Positions 50,285-58,339 of a stretch of DNA of 64,000 nucleotides are shown here, one piece after another. Position numbers and translations under genes: made by a program. The notes under the pieces were generated by a model. That model ran no database searches. It saw nothing but the letters and a program-made list of their open reading frames with translations, and was not told the DNA's origin. This stretch comes from Rhizobacter terrae (GTDB lineage: Bacteria > Pseudomonadota > Gammaproteobacteria > Burkholderiales > Burkholderiaceae_C), in the NCBI RefSeq assembly GCF_003852895.1, contig NZ_QUSW01000008.1, positions 1 to 64,000 of the forward strand. The letters run 5' to 3'. Each line of letters begins with the position of its first letter. Position 1 is the first letter of the stretch.

Positions 50285-50557
50285 GTGAACAAATCTGAAC
50301 TGATCGAACACATCGCCAAGCAGGCGGACATCTCCAAAGCGGCCGCGACTCGCGCGCTCGAAGCGGTGATCGGCGGTGTGAAGACCACGCTGAAGAAGAA
50401 CAACAGCGTGTCGCTGGTGGGCTTCGGCACCTTCAGCGTCAGCAAGCGCGCAGCGCGCTCGGGCCGCAACCCGCGCACCGGCGCCACGATCAAGATCAAG
50501 GCCGCCAAGGTGCCGAAGTTCCGTCCCGGCAAGGCGCTCAAAGACGCAGTCAACTGA
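50285..50557 (+). CDS. hupB: HU family DNA-binding protein
   Basis: A 90-residue nucleoid protein. It starts at a GTG giving [20 protein letters not shown], the canonical HU opening, with GAGAGGGGG upstream. The beta-arm region [20 protein letters not shown], including the Pro that intercalates into DNA, and the end [14 protein letters not shown] are typical. A strong promoter precedes it and tRNA-Val follows 11 bp after the stop, possibly on the same transcript. Confidence 0.96.
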   Translation: MNKSELIEHIAKQADISKAAATRALEAVIGGVKTTLKKNNSVSLVGFGTFSVSKRAARSGRNPRTGATIKIKAAKVPKFRPGKALKDAVN

Positions 50558-50568
50558 GATTCCATTCC

Positions 50569-50644
50569 GGGTGCTTAGCTCAGTTGGTAGAGCGGCGCCC
50601 TTACAAGGCGTAGGTCGGGGGTTCGAGCCCCTCAGCACCCACCA
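50569..50644 (+). tRNA. tRNA-Val(TAC)
   Basis: A complete cloverleaf: acceptor GGGTGCT/AGCACCC, D arm TAGCTCAGTTGGTAGAG, anticodon loop CTTACAA with anticodon TAC, and T arm GGGTTCGAGCCCC. The CCA end (50642-50644) is encoded. Confidence 0.97.
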
Positions 50645-50713
50645 GAATCAGCGGCTTGCCACCCCGGGCAGATGTGGTCCGGTCGGCTAGAATCTCCGGC
50701 AAGCCCGCACCCA

Positions 50714-50739
50714 CAAAGGCGAACCTCGGTTCGCCTTTG
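50714..50739 (+). terminator. terminator after tRNA-Val
   Basis: CAAAGGCGAACC (50714-50725) and GGTTCGCCTTTG (50728-50739) are perfectly complementary around TC, followed by TTGCGTTT. It is a strong hairpin with a weak T-run. Confidence 0.75.
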
Positions 50740-50808
50740 TTGCGTTTGCAGCTTCACTCTTTGTCATACGCAGCCAGAAGTCCTGCTGCCCCATCGTCGA
50801 GGCCTTCG

Positions 50809-52740
50809 ATGTTTGATTTCGTTCGATCGCACACCAAGCTGTTCCAGTTCCTGCTGCTGCTGGTGATCGTCCCCGCCTTCGTGTTCGGGTTCGGCCTCCA
50901 GGGCTACAACAAGTTCACCGGTCCCGGCAACACCACCGTCGTGAAGGTGGGCTCGGGCCGGATCACGCAGGAAGAGTTCGACAACGAGCACCGTCGGCAG
51001 ATCGACCGCATCCGCCGTCAGGCGCCCGGCCTGGACATCAAGATGTTCGACACGCCGCAGATGCGCCAGCAACTGCTCGACACGCTGATCCGCGACCGCG
51101 TGCTGCAGGAGGTCTCCGACAAGCTGCACCTGAACTCGTCCGACGTGCGCATCCGCAGCCTGATGAACAGCGACCCGCAGCTTGCGTCCGTGCGCGGCCC
51201 CGATGGCGCGATCAACAAGGACCTGTACATCCAGGTGCTGGCGTCCAACGGCCTCTCGCCCAAGGAGTTCGAAGCCAACTATGCCCGCCAGCAAGTCCTG
51301 CTGGGGGTGAGCCGCAGCGCCTTCGCACCGGCCGCTGCCGCCAGTACCGCCTTCGATGCCTTCTTCCAGCAGCGCGAACTGCAGGTGCAACGCTTCGACG
51401 CCAAGGACTACGCGAGCAAGGTCACGCCTTCCGACGCCGACATCGAGAAGTTCTACAAGGACCCGGCCAACGCCGCGCTGTTCCAGGCCGAGGAGCAAGC
51501 CAACATCGAGTACGTGATGCTGGATGTGGATTCGCTGGCGAAGTCGGTGAAGGTTGCGGACGAGCAGCTCAAGCACTACTACGAGCAGAACGAGAAGCAA
51601 GGCCGCTACACCGTGCAGGAAGAGCGCAAGGCCAGCCACATCCTCGTGAAGGCAGACAAGAGCGCACCGGCTGAAGAGCGTGCCAAGGCGAAGGCCAAGG
51701 CCGAGGCGCTGCTGGCCGAGGTGAAGAAGAACCCCGCCGGCTTCGCGGAAATCGCGAAGAAGAATTCCGACGACAAGGCGTCTGCAGAACGCGGTGGCGA
51801 CCTCGACTTCTTCAACCGTGAAGCCATGGTCAAGCCTTTCGCCGATGCGGCCTTCGCAATGAAGGAAGGCGACATCAGCGGCATCGTCGAGAGCGACTTC
51901 GGCTTCCACATCATCAAGGTCACAGGCGTGCATGCCGGCGGCAAGAAGAGCTTCGACGACGTGAAGGCGGAGATCGAGAAGGACCTGCGCCGCACCGAGG
52001 CGCAGAAGCTCTTCGCCGAGAAGGCCGTGGACTTCACCAACACCGTCTACGAGCAGTCCGACAGCCTCAAGCCCGCGGTTGACAAGTTCAAGCTGGAACT
52101 GCGCACCGCGCAGAACGTGAAGCGCACGGCGTCGCCCAATGCGCCCGCGCCGCTGAACAGCGAGAAGCTGATGGCCGCGCTCTTCGCGCCCGACATCGTG
52201 AAGAACAAGCGCAACACCGATGCGGTGGAGGTGGGCCCGAACCAGCTCGTCTCTGCTCGCATCGTGCAGTACACCGCCGCGCACACGATCCCGCTGGCCG
52301 AGGTGAAGGACATGGTGCGTGCGCGTGTCGTGCAGGCCCAGGCTGCGGTGCTGGCTCGCAAGGATGGTGAGGCCCGCCTGGCTGAAGTGAAGAAGGATCC
52401 GCAGGCCGCGCTGGCTGGCGAGCCGGTCGTGGTGTCGCGCGCAGGCGCGAAGGACTTGCCGCGCCAGGTGGTGGATGCGGCATTGCGCGCCGACGCTGCC
52501 AAGCTGCCCGTGGCGTTGGGTGTGGAACTGCCCAATGGCTATGCCGTGCTGCGCCTGACCAAGGTGCTGGGCCGCGACCCGGCCGCGCCGGATGCCGCGC
52601 GCGCCCAGCCGCAGATGGCGCAAGCCGTCGGCGAAGTCGAGACGATGGCTTATTACGCCGCGCTGAAGAGCCGCCTGAAGGTGGAGACCAAGGAGAAGTC
52701 GCTCAAGGTGTCGACCGACGCCGCCAGCGCACCGAAGTGA
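50809..52740 (+). CDS. ppiD: periplasmic folding chaperone/peptidyl-prolyl isomerase PpiD
   Basis: A 643-residue membrane-anchored chaperone that helps outer-membrane and secreted proteins fold. It opens MFDFVRSHTKLFQFLLLLV with one transmembrane helix (about residues 10-32). A SurA-N-like domain follows. A parvulin rotamase domain lies near residues 275-375 (EERKASHILVKADKS, GGDLDFFNREAMVKPFADAA and SDFGFHIIKV), then a helical C-terminal part. The ATG at 50809 gives the standard PpiD start. A 20-bp hairpin terminator follows it. Confidence 0.94.
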   Translation: MFDFVRSHTKLFQFLLLLVIVPAFVFGFGLQGYNKFTGPGNTTVVKVGSGRITQEEFDNEHRRQIDRIRRQAPGLDIKMFDTPQMRQQLLDTLIRDRVLQEVSDKLHLNSSDVRIRSLMNSDPQLASVRGPDGAINKDLYIQVLASNGLSPKEFEANYARQQVLLGVSRSAFAPAAAASTAFDAFFQQRELQVQRFDAKDYASKVTPSDADIEKFYKDPANAALFQAEEQANIEYVMLDVDSLAKSVKVADEQLKHYYEQNEKQGRYTVQEERKASHILVKADKSAPAEERAKAKAKAEALLAEVKKNPAGFAEIAKKNSDDKASAERGGDLDFFNREAMVKPFADAAFAMKEGDISGIVESDFGFHIIKVTGVHAGGKKSFDDVKAEIEKDLRRTEAQKLFAEKAVDFTNTVYEQSDSLKPAVDKFKLELRTAQNVKRTASPNAPAPLNSEKLMAALFAPDIVKNKRNTDAVEVGPNQLVSARIVQYTAAHTIPLAEVKDMVRARVVQAQAAVLARKDGEARLAEVKKDPQAALAGEPVVVSRAGAKDLPRQVVDAALRADAAKLPVALGVELPNGYAVLRLTKVLGRDPAAPDAARAQPQMAQAVGEVETMAYYAALKSRLKVETKEKSLKVSTDAASAPK

Positions 52741-52824
52741 TGGACCGTGGGTGAGCTGCGGCCGTCCTGGCAGCAGCTCACCATGCAGGGCTCGCGAAAG
52801 TGGAGTCCGCAAAGGTGGAGCCCA

Positions 52825-52869
52825 CAAAGCAAAAGGCCTCTCGGAGTTTCCGAGAGGCCTTTTGCTTTG
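52825..52869. terminator. bidirectional terminator, perfect 20-bp stem
   Basis: Bases 52825-52844 and 52850-52869 are perfectly complementary around the loop AGTTT. The core is GGCCTCTCGG/CCGAGAGGCC with AAAA/TTTT-containing outer parts, so it can stop transcription from ppiD and from the opposing tRNA-His. It occupies part of the 411-bp stretch 52741-53151. The rest of that stretch holds tRNA-His and a short leader before the DUF2339 gene, with nothing else I can identify. Confidence 0.85.
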
Positions 52870-52878
52870 CAGTTTGGG

Positions 52879-52955
52879 TGGGGTGGCTGATGGGACTCGA
52901 ACCCACGACGACCAGAATCACAATCTGGGACTCTACCAACTGAGCTACAGCCACC
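52879..52955 (-). tRNA. tRNA-His(GTG)
   Basis: On the minus strand the cloverleaf starts GGTGGCTGTAGCTCAG, has anticodon loop ATTGTGATT with anticodon GTG, and T arm GTGGGTTCGAGTCCCAT. The extra G at position -1, the hallmark of tRNA-His, is encoded and pairs with C73, and the CCA end is also encoded. Confidence 0.97.
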
Positions 52956-53151
52956 GCAGAGCCGCGCATTATATGCCAATCACGAGAGACACCCAAAGTC
53001 TCGCGTGTTAGCGCGTGGGCGGGGTGCGATCGCATCGCTTTGCGGTACTGCTGGCTTTGCATTCCGCGACTCGTCCCCTCTCTTGGGTGGATGGTCCCCC
53101 ATCGCATGGCCGGCGCTTCCATAATCGCGCCCAAACAACGCGGGGGATTGG

Positions 53152-56100
53152 ATGGTCTTCGTCTTCGTCTTGCTGGGCGCCTTGCTCGGCGGCGTCATGG
53201 CTGGCGGCACCGGCGCACTGGTCGGCGCGGTCGTGCTGCCGGTGGCCTGGGTCTCGATCCGAAACCGCATGAACGACGACGGCGATGACAAGCCGAAGCC
53301 GTCGGCTGTCCCCCAGGTCACTGAGGCGCAGGCCAAGGCTGCTGTGCCGACGGTCCAGGCGCTGGCGGCACGGGTCCAGGCGCTGGAAGAGCAGGTGGCG
53401 CAGTTGCGCCGGACCATCGCCGAATCGAGGCCGGAAGCGGTGGCCGATGCGACGGCGCAGGAGGAGCACAGGAGTGCGTCCGTGCTGGCCGCGATGCAGC
53501 CGCCAGCCGTGGCAACGATTGAACTGCCAGGGCCCGCTCCCACGGTGTCCATGGCGCAGGATCTGGCCATGCCGGCGGCTGCCGCTCCGATCGAGGAGGT
53601 CGCGCCTGCCGAGGAACCCGAGTTCGATCTGCAGCCCATGGCCGCCACGTTGTCGGAGTCCGCATCGGTCACGGTGGAACAGGCGCAGGCCTTCGACCTG
53701 CCTGAGGCGCCGGAAGCCAACAAGGAACAGCCAGCGTGGACAGCCCCGGCCCCCCGGCCCCCCGCGCCGCCGCGAGCCCCCACGCCGCCGCTGCGCGACC
53801 AACTCCCGCCCTTCATCAGCAACTTCATCTTCGGCGGCAACACCATCGTCAAGGTGGGCGTGCTCATCCTCTTCCTGGGCCTGGCCTTCCTGCTGCGCTA
53901 TGCGGCCGAGCGCGTGACGGTGCCCATCGAGCTGCGCTATGCCGGCGTGGCGATGGTGGGCGCGTTCCTGCTAGGCATCGGCTGGCGGCTGCGTTCCCGT
54001 TCGGCACAGCAAGGCGGCAGCGACTACGGACTCATCCTGCAAGGTGCGGGCATCGGTGTCTTCTATCTCACCGCGCTCGCGGCGATCAAGCTCAATCCCT
54101 TGCTGACGCCTGCGGTGGCCTTCACGTTCATGGCGCTGGTGTCGGTGCTGGGCGCGGTGCTCGCGGTCACGCAGAACGCGCCGTGGCTGGCCCTGGTGTC
54201 CGTCGCCGAAGGCTTCGCGGCGCCGGTGCTCGTGTCCACCGGCGGCGGCAACCACGTCGCCTTGTTCAGCTACATGCTGATCCTGGATGTGGGCATCTTC
54301 CTCATGGCATGGTTCCGCGCCTGGAGGCCGTTGAACCTGGTTGGCGCGGTCGCCACCTTCAGCCTCGCTTCGGCCTGGGCCAGCGAACACTACAGCGATG
54401 CGCTGTACGCCAGCGTCCAGTTTTTCCTGATCGTCTTCTTCCTGCTCTTCACCTTCATCGGTGTGCTGTTCGCGCGGCGTGCGCTGGCGCAGGGAACGGA
54501 GCCCGACGAAAGCCTGCCGCTGGCTGAACGTGCCGCACAGGCGCTGAATCTCGTGGGGCGCGTGGACAGCACGCTGACCTTCGGCATCCCGCTGGCCGCC
54601 TATGGACTGCAGTACCTGCTGGTGCAGGACAGGCCCTGGGGCCCGGCGTGGAGTGCCCTGGGCTTTGCCGTGTTCTACCTGCTGCTGGGCGGTCTGCTGC
54701 TGCGCGGCGGCCATCGGCGCTATTCGCTGCTGGGCGAGGCCTACGTGATCGTGTCGGTCATCTTCGGCACGCTGACGATTCCGCTCGCGCTCGAAGGCGT
54801 GTGGACGGGCGCGACCTGGGCGGTGGAAGCCGCAGGCATGTACTGGCTGGGCGCCCGGCAGCGCCGCACCTACGCGCGGCTGTTCTCTCTGGCCGTTCTT
54901 GCCGGAGCGGTGGTGCGGCTGGTCACCAGCATGGACGTCGACCTGCAGGCGGGCACGCCGCTGCTGGTCGGCTCGACGCTGGGCATGGCCATGCTGGCGG
55001 CGAGCGTTGTCGCGATGCTGTTGGTGCATCGCAAGCTGCCGGCCAGCGAGCGCAACGGCATCGAGTCCATGAACGATGCATTGCTGCCCTTGCTCGCCGC
55101 GGCGGCCGTCACCTCCATGCCGTGGATGCTGCTTGCGCCGCGATGGGCGGGCGTGTGCACCTCGTGGCTGGCTGTCGTGGCCATGCTGTCGCGTGAGCGC
55201 CTGAAGGCACCGGTGCTGCGCTTCGCGGCGGCAGTGATGCACGTCATCGCGCTGGCCAGCCTCGTGCTGTCGCTTCGCGCCGTCGATGGCGCCGCGATGT
55301 TGGCCAGTGGCCTGTCAGGGCTGGTGTCGGCCGTGCTGATCGGTGCAGGCCTGCTGGCGACGGCTGCGCTGGAGCTGCGCGCGCAATGGCTGAAGCTGAA
55401 GGCCAGCGCCGCGCCGACGTGGTCCTTGTCCGGCAGCCTCGCGCTTGTCGCCGGTATCGGCGTGATGAGCGGCAGCCTGCTCTTCGTCATGCCGGCGGAT
55501 CGCGCCGCCCTGGTCTGGCCGTGGCTGGGCCTGGGCACGCTGTGGGCAGGCCTGCGGCTGTCGCATCCGGCACTGTCCTTGAGCTGGCTGGCGCTGCAGG
55601 TGGTGGCGGGCATCGCGACCATTCTGTACGGCCCCGCCTTGTGGGACGCCACCGTGAACGGCTCGCCATGGATGGGGCCGCTGGTGCTGGTGGCCGCGGC
55701 GCTCCTGGCGGGCGACTGGCTGCAGCGCCGCACCGCGCCCGAGTGGGTGCGCTGGCCGGCGACCCAGTGGGCGATGGTGGGCTGGACCATGGCCTGGTGG
55801 ATCCAGCTCTTGCCGCCCGAATTCGACCGCCAGCTTCAGCACATGCAACGTTCGGCCTTGTGGCCGGCGGTGATGGTGCTGTGGGTGCTGTTCAGCACCA
55901 TGCTGATGGTGGGCCTGGCGCGTTGGCGCCGCTGGACGGCCATGGGTCAGGCCAGCGTGGTGGCGCTGCCGGCGTGGATGCTGCTGGCTGCTGTCGGGCC
56001 TGTCGCGCATGGCGCTTCACCGTCCGCCTCCCTGGGCTGGCTCGCCTGGCCGCTGGCGCTGGCCTGGCACATCGCCTTGCTCAAGGTGCAGGAAGAGAGC

Positions 56101-56907
56101 TGGGATGCCAAGCTGCTGCGGCCCCTGCACGTGCTGGGGTTCTGGTTCTTCCTGCTGTTGGGTGCACGTGAATGCCAGCTGCTGATGCAAGGGCTGGGTG
56201 AACCGGGCGCCGCGTGGTCCGTGCTGGGTTTCATGCTCGTGCCCGCTGCGGTGCTGGTGGGCATCACGCGGCCCGCGTTGCTCAAGCGCTGGCCGATTGC
56301 CGGCCATGCGGCCGCCTACCTCGTGGCAGGCGCTGCGCCGGTGGCGCTGTACCTGCTGCTGTGGCTGTGGGTCGGCAACACCCAGGCCGGCTCGGCCAGG
56401 CCCTTGCCTTACGTGCCACTGCTCAATCCGCTGGAGATGGGGCAGGGCCTCGTGCTGCTGGCCCTGGCACTGTGGTTCAAGGCGCTGCCCGAGGAATGGC
56501 GCGCCCGGGTGTCGCGCCAGGCCATGCACGCCGTCCTCGCGGCCACGGCCTTCGCGCTCTACACCGGACTGGTGCTGCGTACCTGCCACCACTGGGCGGG
56601 CGTGCCCTGGGATGCTGGCGATCTGTTCCAGTCCAGGCTCGCGCAGGCGGCACTGTCGGTGGCGTGGTCGCTGGTGGCCGTGGGTGCGATGCTGCTGGGC
56701 AACCGCAAGCTCAGCCGCACGGTGTGGGGCGCCGGCGCATCGCTGCTCGCCGTCGTGGTGGCCAAGCTCTTCCTGGTGGAACTGGCCGACCACGGCGGGC
56801 TGTACCGCATCGTGTCCTTCATCGTGGTCGGCGTGCTGCTGCTCGTGGTGGGCTACTTCGCGCCGCTGCCGCCCAGCAGCACGAACGACAAGCCGGCGAC
56901 AGCCTGA
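53152..56907 (+). CDS. DUF2339 multi-pass membrane protein
   Basis: A very large 1251-residue inner-membrane protein of the DUF2339 family, whose function is unknown. One helix at the N-terminus (VFVFVLLGALLGGVMAGG) is followed by a long Glu/Ala/Pro-rich region (about 45-220), including a short coiled coil (ALAARVQALEEQVAQLRR). Then come more than twenty hydrophobic segments starting near IFGGNTIVKVGVLILFLGLA. It ends VGYFAPLPPSSTNDK. It is followed seven bases later by the DUF3999 gene. DUF2339 and DUF3999 genes are, as I recall, often neighbours, suggesting a joint envelope function. Confidence 0.9.
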   Translation: MVFVFVLLGALLGGVMAGGTGALVGAVVLPVAWVSIRNRMNDDGDDKPKPSAVPQVTEAQAKAAVPTVQALAARVQALEEQVAQLRRTIAESRPEAVADATAQEEHRSASVLAAMQPPAVATIELPGPAPTVSMAQDLAMPAAAAPIEEVAPAEEPEFDLQPMAATLSESASVTVEQAQAFDLPEAPEANKEQPAWTAPAPRPPAPPRAPTPPLRDQLPPFISNFIFGGNTIVKVGVLILFLGLAFLLRYAAERVTVPIELRYAGVAMVGAFLLGIGWRLRSRSAQQGGSDYGLILQGAGIGVFYLTALAAIKLNPLLTPAVAFTFMALVSVLGAVLAVTQNAPWLALVSVAEGFAAPVLVSTGGGNHVALFSYMLILDVGIFLMAWFRAWRPLNLVGAVATFSLASAWASEHYSDALYASVQFFLIVFFLLFTFIGVLFARRALAQGTEPDESLPLAERAAQALNLVGRVDSTLTFGIPLAAYGLQYLLVQDRPWGPAWSALGFAVFYLLLGGLLLRGGHRRYSLLGEAYVIVSVIFGTLTIPLALEGVWTGATWAVEAAGMYWLGARQRRTYARLFSLAVLAGAVVRLVTSMDVDLQAGTPLLVGSTLGMAMLAASVVAMLLVHRKLPASERNGIESMNDALLPLLAAAAVTSMPWMLLAPRWAGVCTSWLAVVAMLSRERLKAPVLRFAAAVMHVIALASLVLSLRAVDGAAMLASGLSGLVSAVLIGAGLLATAALELRAQWLKLKASAAPTWSLSGSLALVAGIGVMSGSLLFVMPADRAALVWPWLGLGTLWAGLRLSHPALSLSWLALQVVAGIATILYGPALWDATVNGSPWMGPLVLVAAALLAGDWLQRRTAPEWVRWPATQWAMVGWTMAWWIQLLPPEFDRQLQHMQRSALWPAVMVLWVLFSTMLMVGLARWRRWTAMGQASVVALPAWMLLAAVGPVAHGASPSASLGWLAWPLALAWHIALLKVQEESWDAKLLRPLHVLGFWFFLLLGARECQLLMQGLGEPGAAWSVLGFMLVPAAVLVGITRPALLKRWPIAGHAAAYLVAGAAPVALYLLLWLWVGNTQAGSARPLPYVPLLNPLEMGQGLVLLALALWFKALPEEWRARVSRQAMHAVLAATAFALYTGLVLRTCHHWAGVPWDAGDLFQSRLAQAALSVAWSLVAVGAMLLGNRKLSRTVWGAGASLLAVVVAKLFLVELADHGGLYRIVSFIVVGVLLLVVGYFAPLPPSSTNDKPATA

Positions 56908-56914
56908 GGTGACC

Positions 56915-58321
56915 ATGACGCATCGATCAAGCATTCCTGCCTTCCTGCTGGCCACCGTTGCGGCAGGCACCTCGGCGCAAGCCGCGCAGACGATGGAGCT
57001 GTCCCTCAAGGGCGAGGGGCCGTACTACTCGGTGACGATCCCGCTGTCGCTGCGCACCCGGTCGAGTTCGCCGGAGTTGCGCGACCTGCAGGTGCTCAAC
57101 GGGCGTTCCGAGCCGATTCCCTTCGCCTGGGTCGAGGCGCTGCCCGGCACCGTGCAGGAGTCGGAGCAGGTGGTGCCGGTCTTCAAGCTGCCGGGGCCGG
57201 CCTCGGGCGCCAAGGCCACGGCGCCCAGGAGCTGGATGCTCGACACCCGCGCCGTGAAGGGCGGCATGCTGTCGCTGTCGCTGGGCCTGCCGGAGACAGT
57301 CCGTGGCGTGTACAGCCTGCGTGTGGAGGTCAGCGATGACATGCAGCAGTGGCGCCAGGTGCAGGACTCGGCGCAGGTCGTGTCGCTGGAGCACCAGGGG
57401 CAGCAACTGGTCAGCATGAGCATCGACATGGCCGGCTCGCGCGGCAAGTACGTGCGGCTCACGGCCTTGAACCACAGCCTGCTGCCTGATCTGAAAGAGG
57501 CCAAGGTGACGAGCGTGGTGGAGCAGTCGGAACTGCGGCCCGTGCAGTGGAGCGATGCCATCGCGCCGACGGCCTGCGCGGCGGACCATTGCGACTACGC
57601 GATTCCGAAGAACGTGCCGCTGGAGCAGGTGCGTTGGCAACTGGCCGAGCCCAACACACTGGCGCGGGTGACGGTGTTGGGGCAGGTCGATGCCGCTATC
57701 GCGCCTGAAGTTCATGAGCGCTATCACCAGCGGCATCTCCACCTGCTGCATCACCATCCCTTGCGCAAGCTGCGTGAGAAAAGCGCGCCACAACCACAGA
57801 CGCCGCCTTCGCCACAATGGGCCGAACTTCAATCGGCCACGGTGTATTGGTTGCGTCCGAGCGAGGGCGAGGTGAGGTCCGGTCCGATGTGGCTGAGCAG
57901 CGGGTTCTATTCCGGCCTGCGCATCCAGACCCAGGGGCCGATCACGCAGCTGGGCTCGACACCGCCGATGCTTCGCGTGGGCGCGCGAACGCCGATGCTG
58001 GTGATGCTGGCGCGAGGTCCTGGCCCGTACCGCCTGCAGATGACGGACGACCCGAAAGCAGCTTCGGCGGCGATGTCGCTGGCCGACATGATGCCTTCGC
58101 GCAAGCCGTCGGATCCTTTGCCGGCTGACACGGCAAGCGTGATTGAGTCGGCCCCGCCGGTGATGACGCCATCGCCCGCGAAGGCTGCGTCGGCAGCGCC
58201 TGCAGCCGCGCCGGCCAAGGACGAGTCGAAGACGATCTGGCTCTGGGCCGCGCTGCTTGCAGGGCTCGCTGCGATGGGCGGCATGGCCTGGACGCTGCTG
58301 AAGAAGCCCGTGGCGCCCTGA
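56915..58321 (+). CDS. DUF3999 family exported protein
   Basis: A 468-residue protein with a signal peptide (IPAFLLATVAAGTSAQA) and a single C-terminal membrane helix (WLWAALLAGLAAMGGMAW). The periplasmic body contains beta-rich stretches (DDMQQWRQVQDSAQVVSLEH) typical of DUF3999, and a Pro/Ala-rich linker before the helix. It lies directly after the DUF2339 gene and is convergent with the sensor kinase at 58340. Its function is unknown. Confidence 0.85.
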   Translation: MTHRSSIPAFLLATVAAGTSAQAAQTMELSLKGEGPYYSVTIPLSLRTRSSSPELRDLQVLNGRSEPIPFAWVEALPGTVQESEQVVPVFKLPGPASGAKATAPRSWMLDTRAVKGGMLSLSLGLPETVRGVYSLRVEVSDDMQQWRQVQDSAQVVSLEHQGQQLVSMSIDMAGSRGKYVRLTALNHSLLPDLKEAKVTSVVEQSELRPVQWSDAIAPTACAADHCDYAIPKNVPLEQVRWQLAEPNTLARVTVLGQVDAAIAPEVHERYHQRHLHLLHHHPLRKLREKSAPQPQTPPSPQWAELQSATVYWLRPSEGEVRSGPMWLSSGFYSGLRIQTQGPITQLGSTPPMLRVGARTPMLVMLARGPGPYRLQMTDDPKAASAAMSLADMMPSRKPSDPLPADTASVIESAPPVMTPSPAKAASAAPAAAPAKDESKTIWLWAALLAGLAAMGGMAWTLLKKPVAP

Positions 58322-58339
58322 GCGCGACAGTCGACGCGC

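Noticed and set aside
50714-50739. Possible attachment site of an integrated element next to tRNA-Val
   Set aside because: It is a terminator hairpin. There is no integrase and no partial tRNA copy elsewhere in the window.
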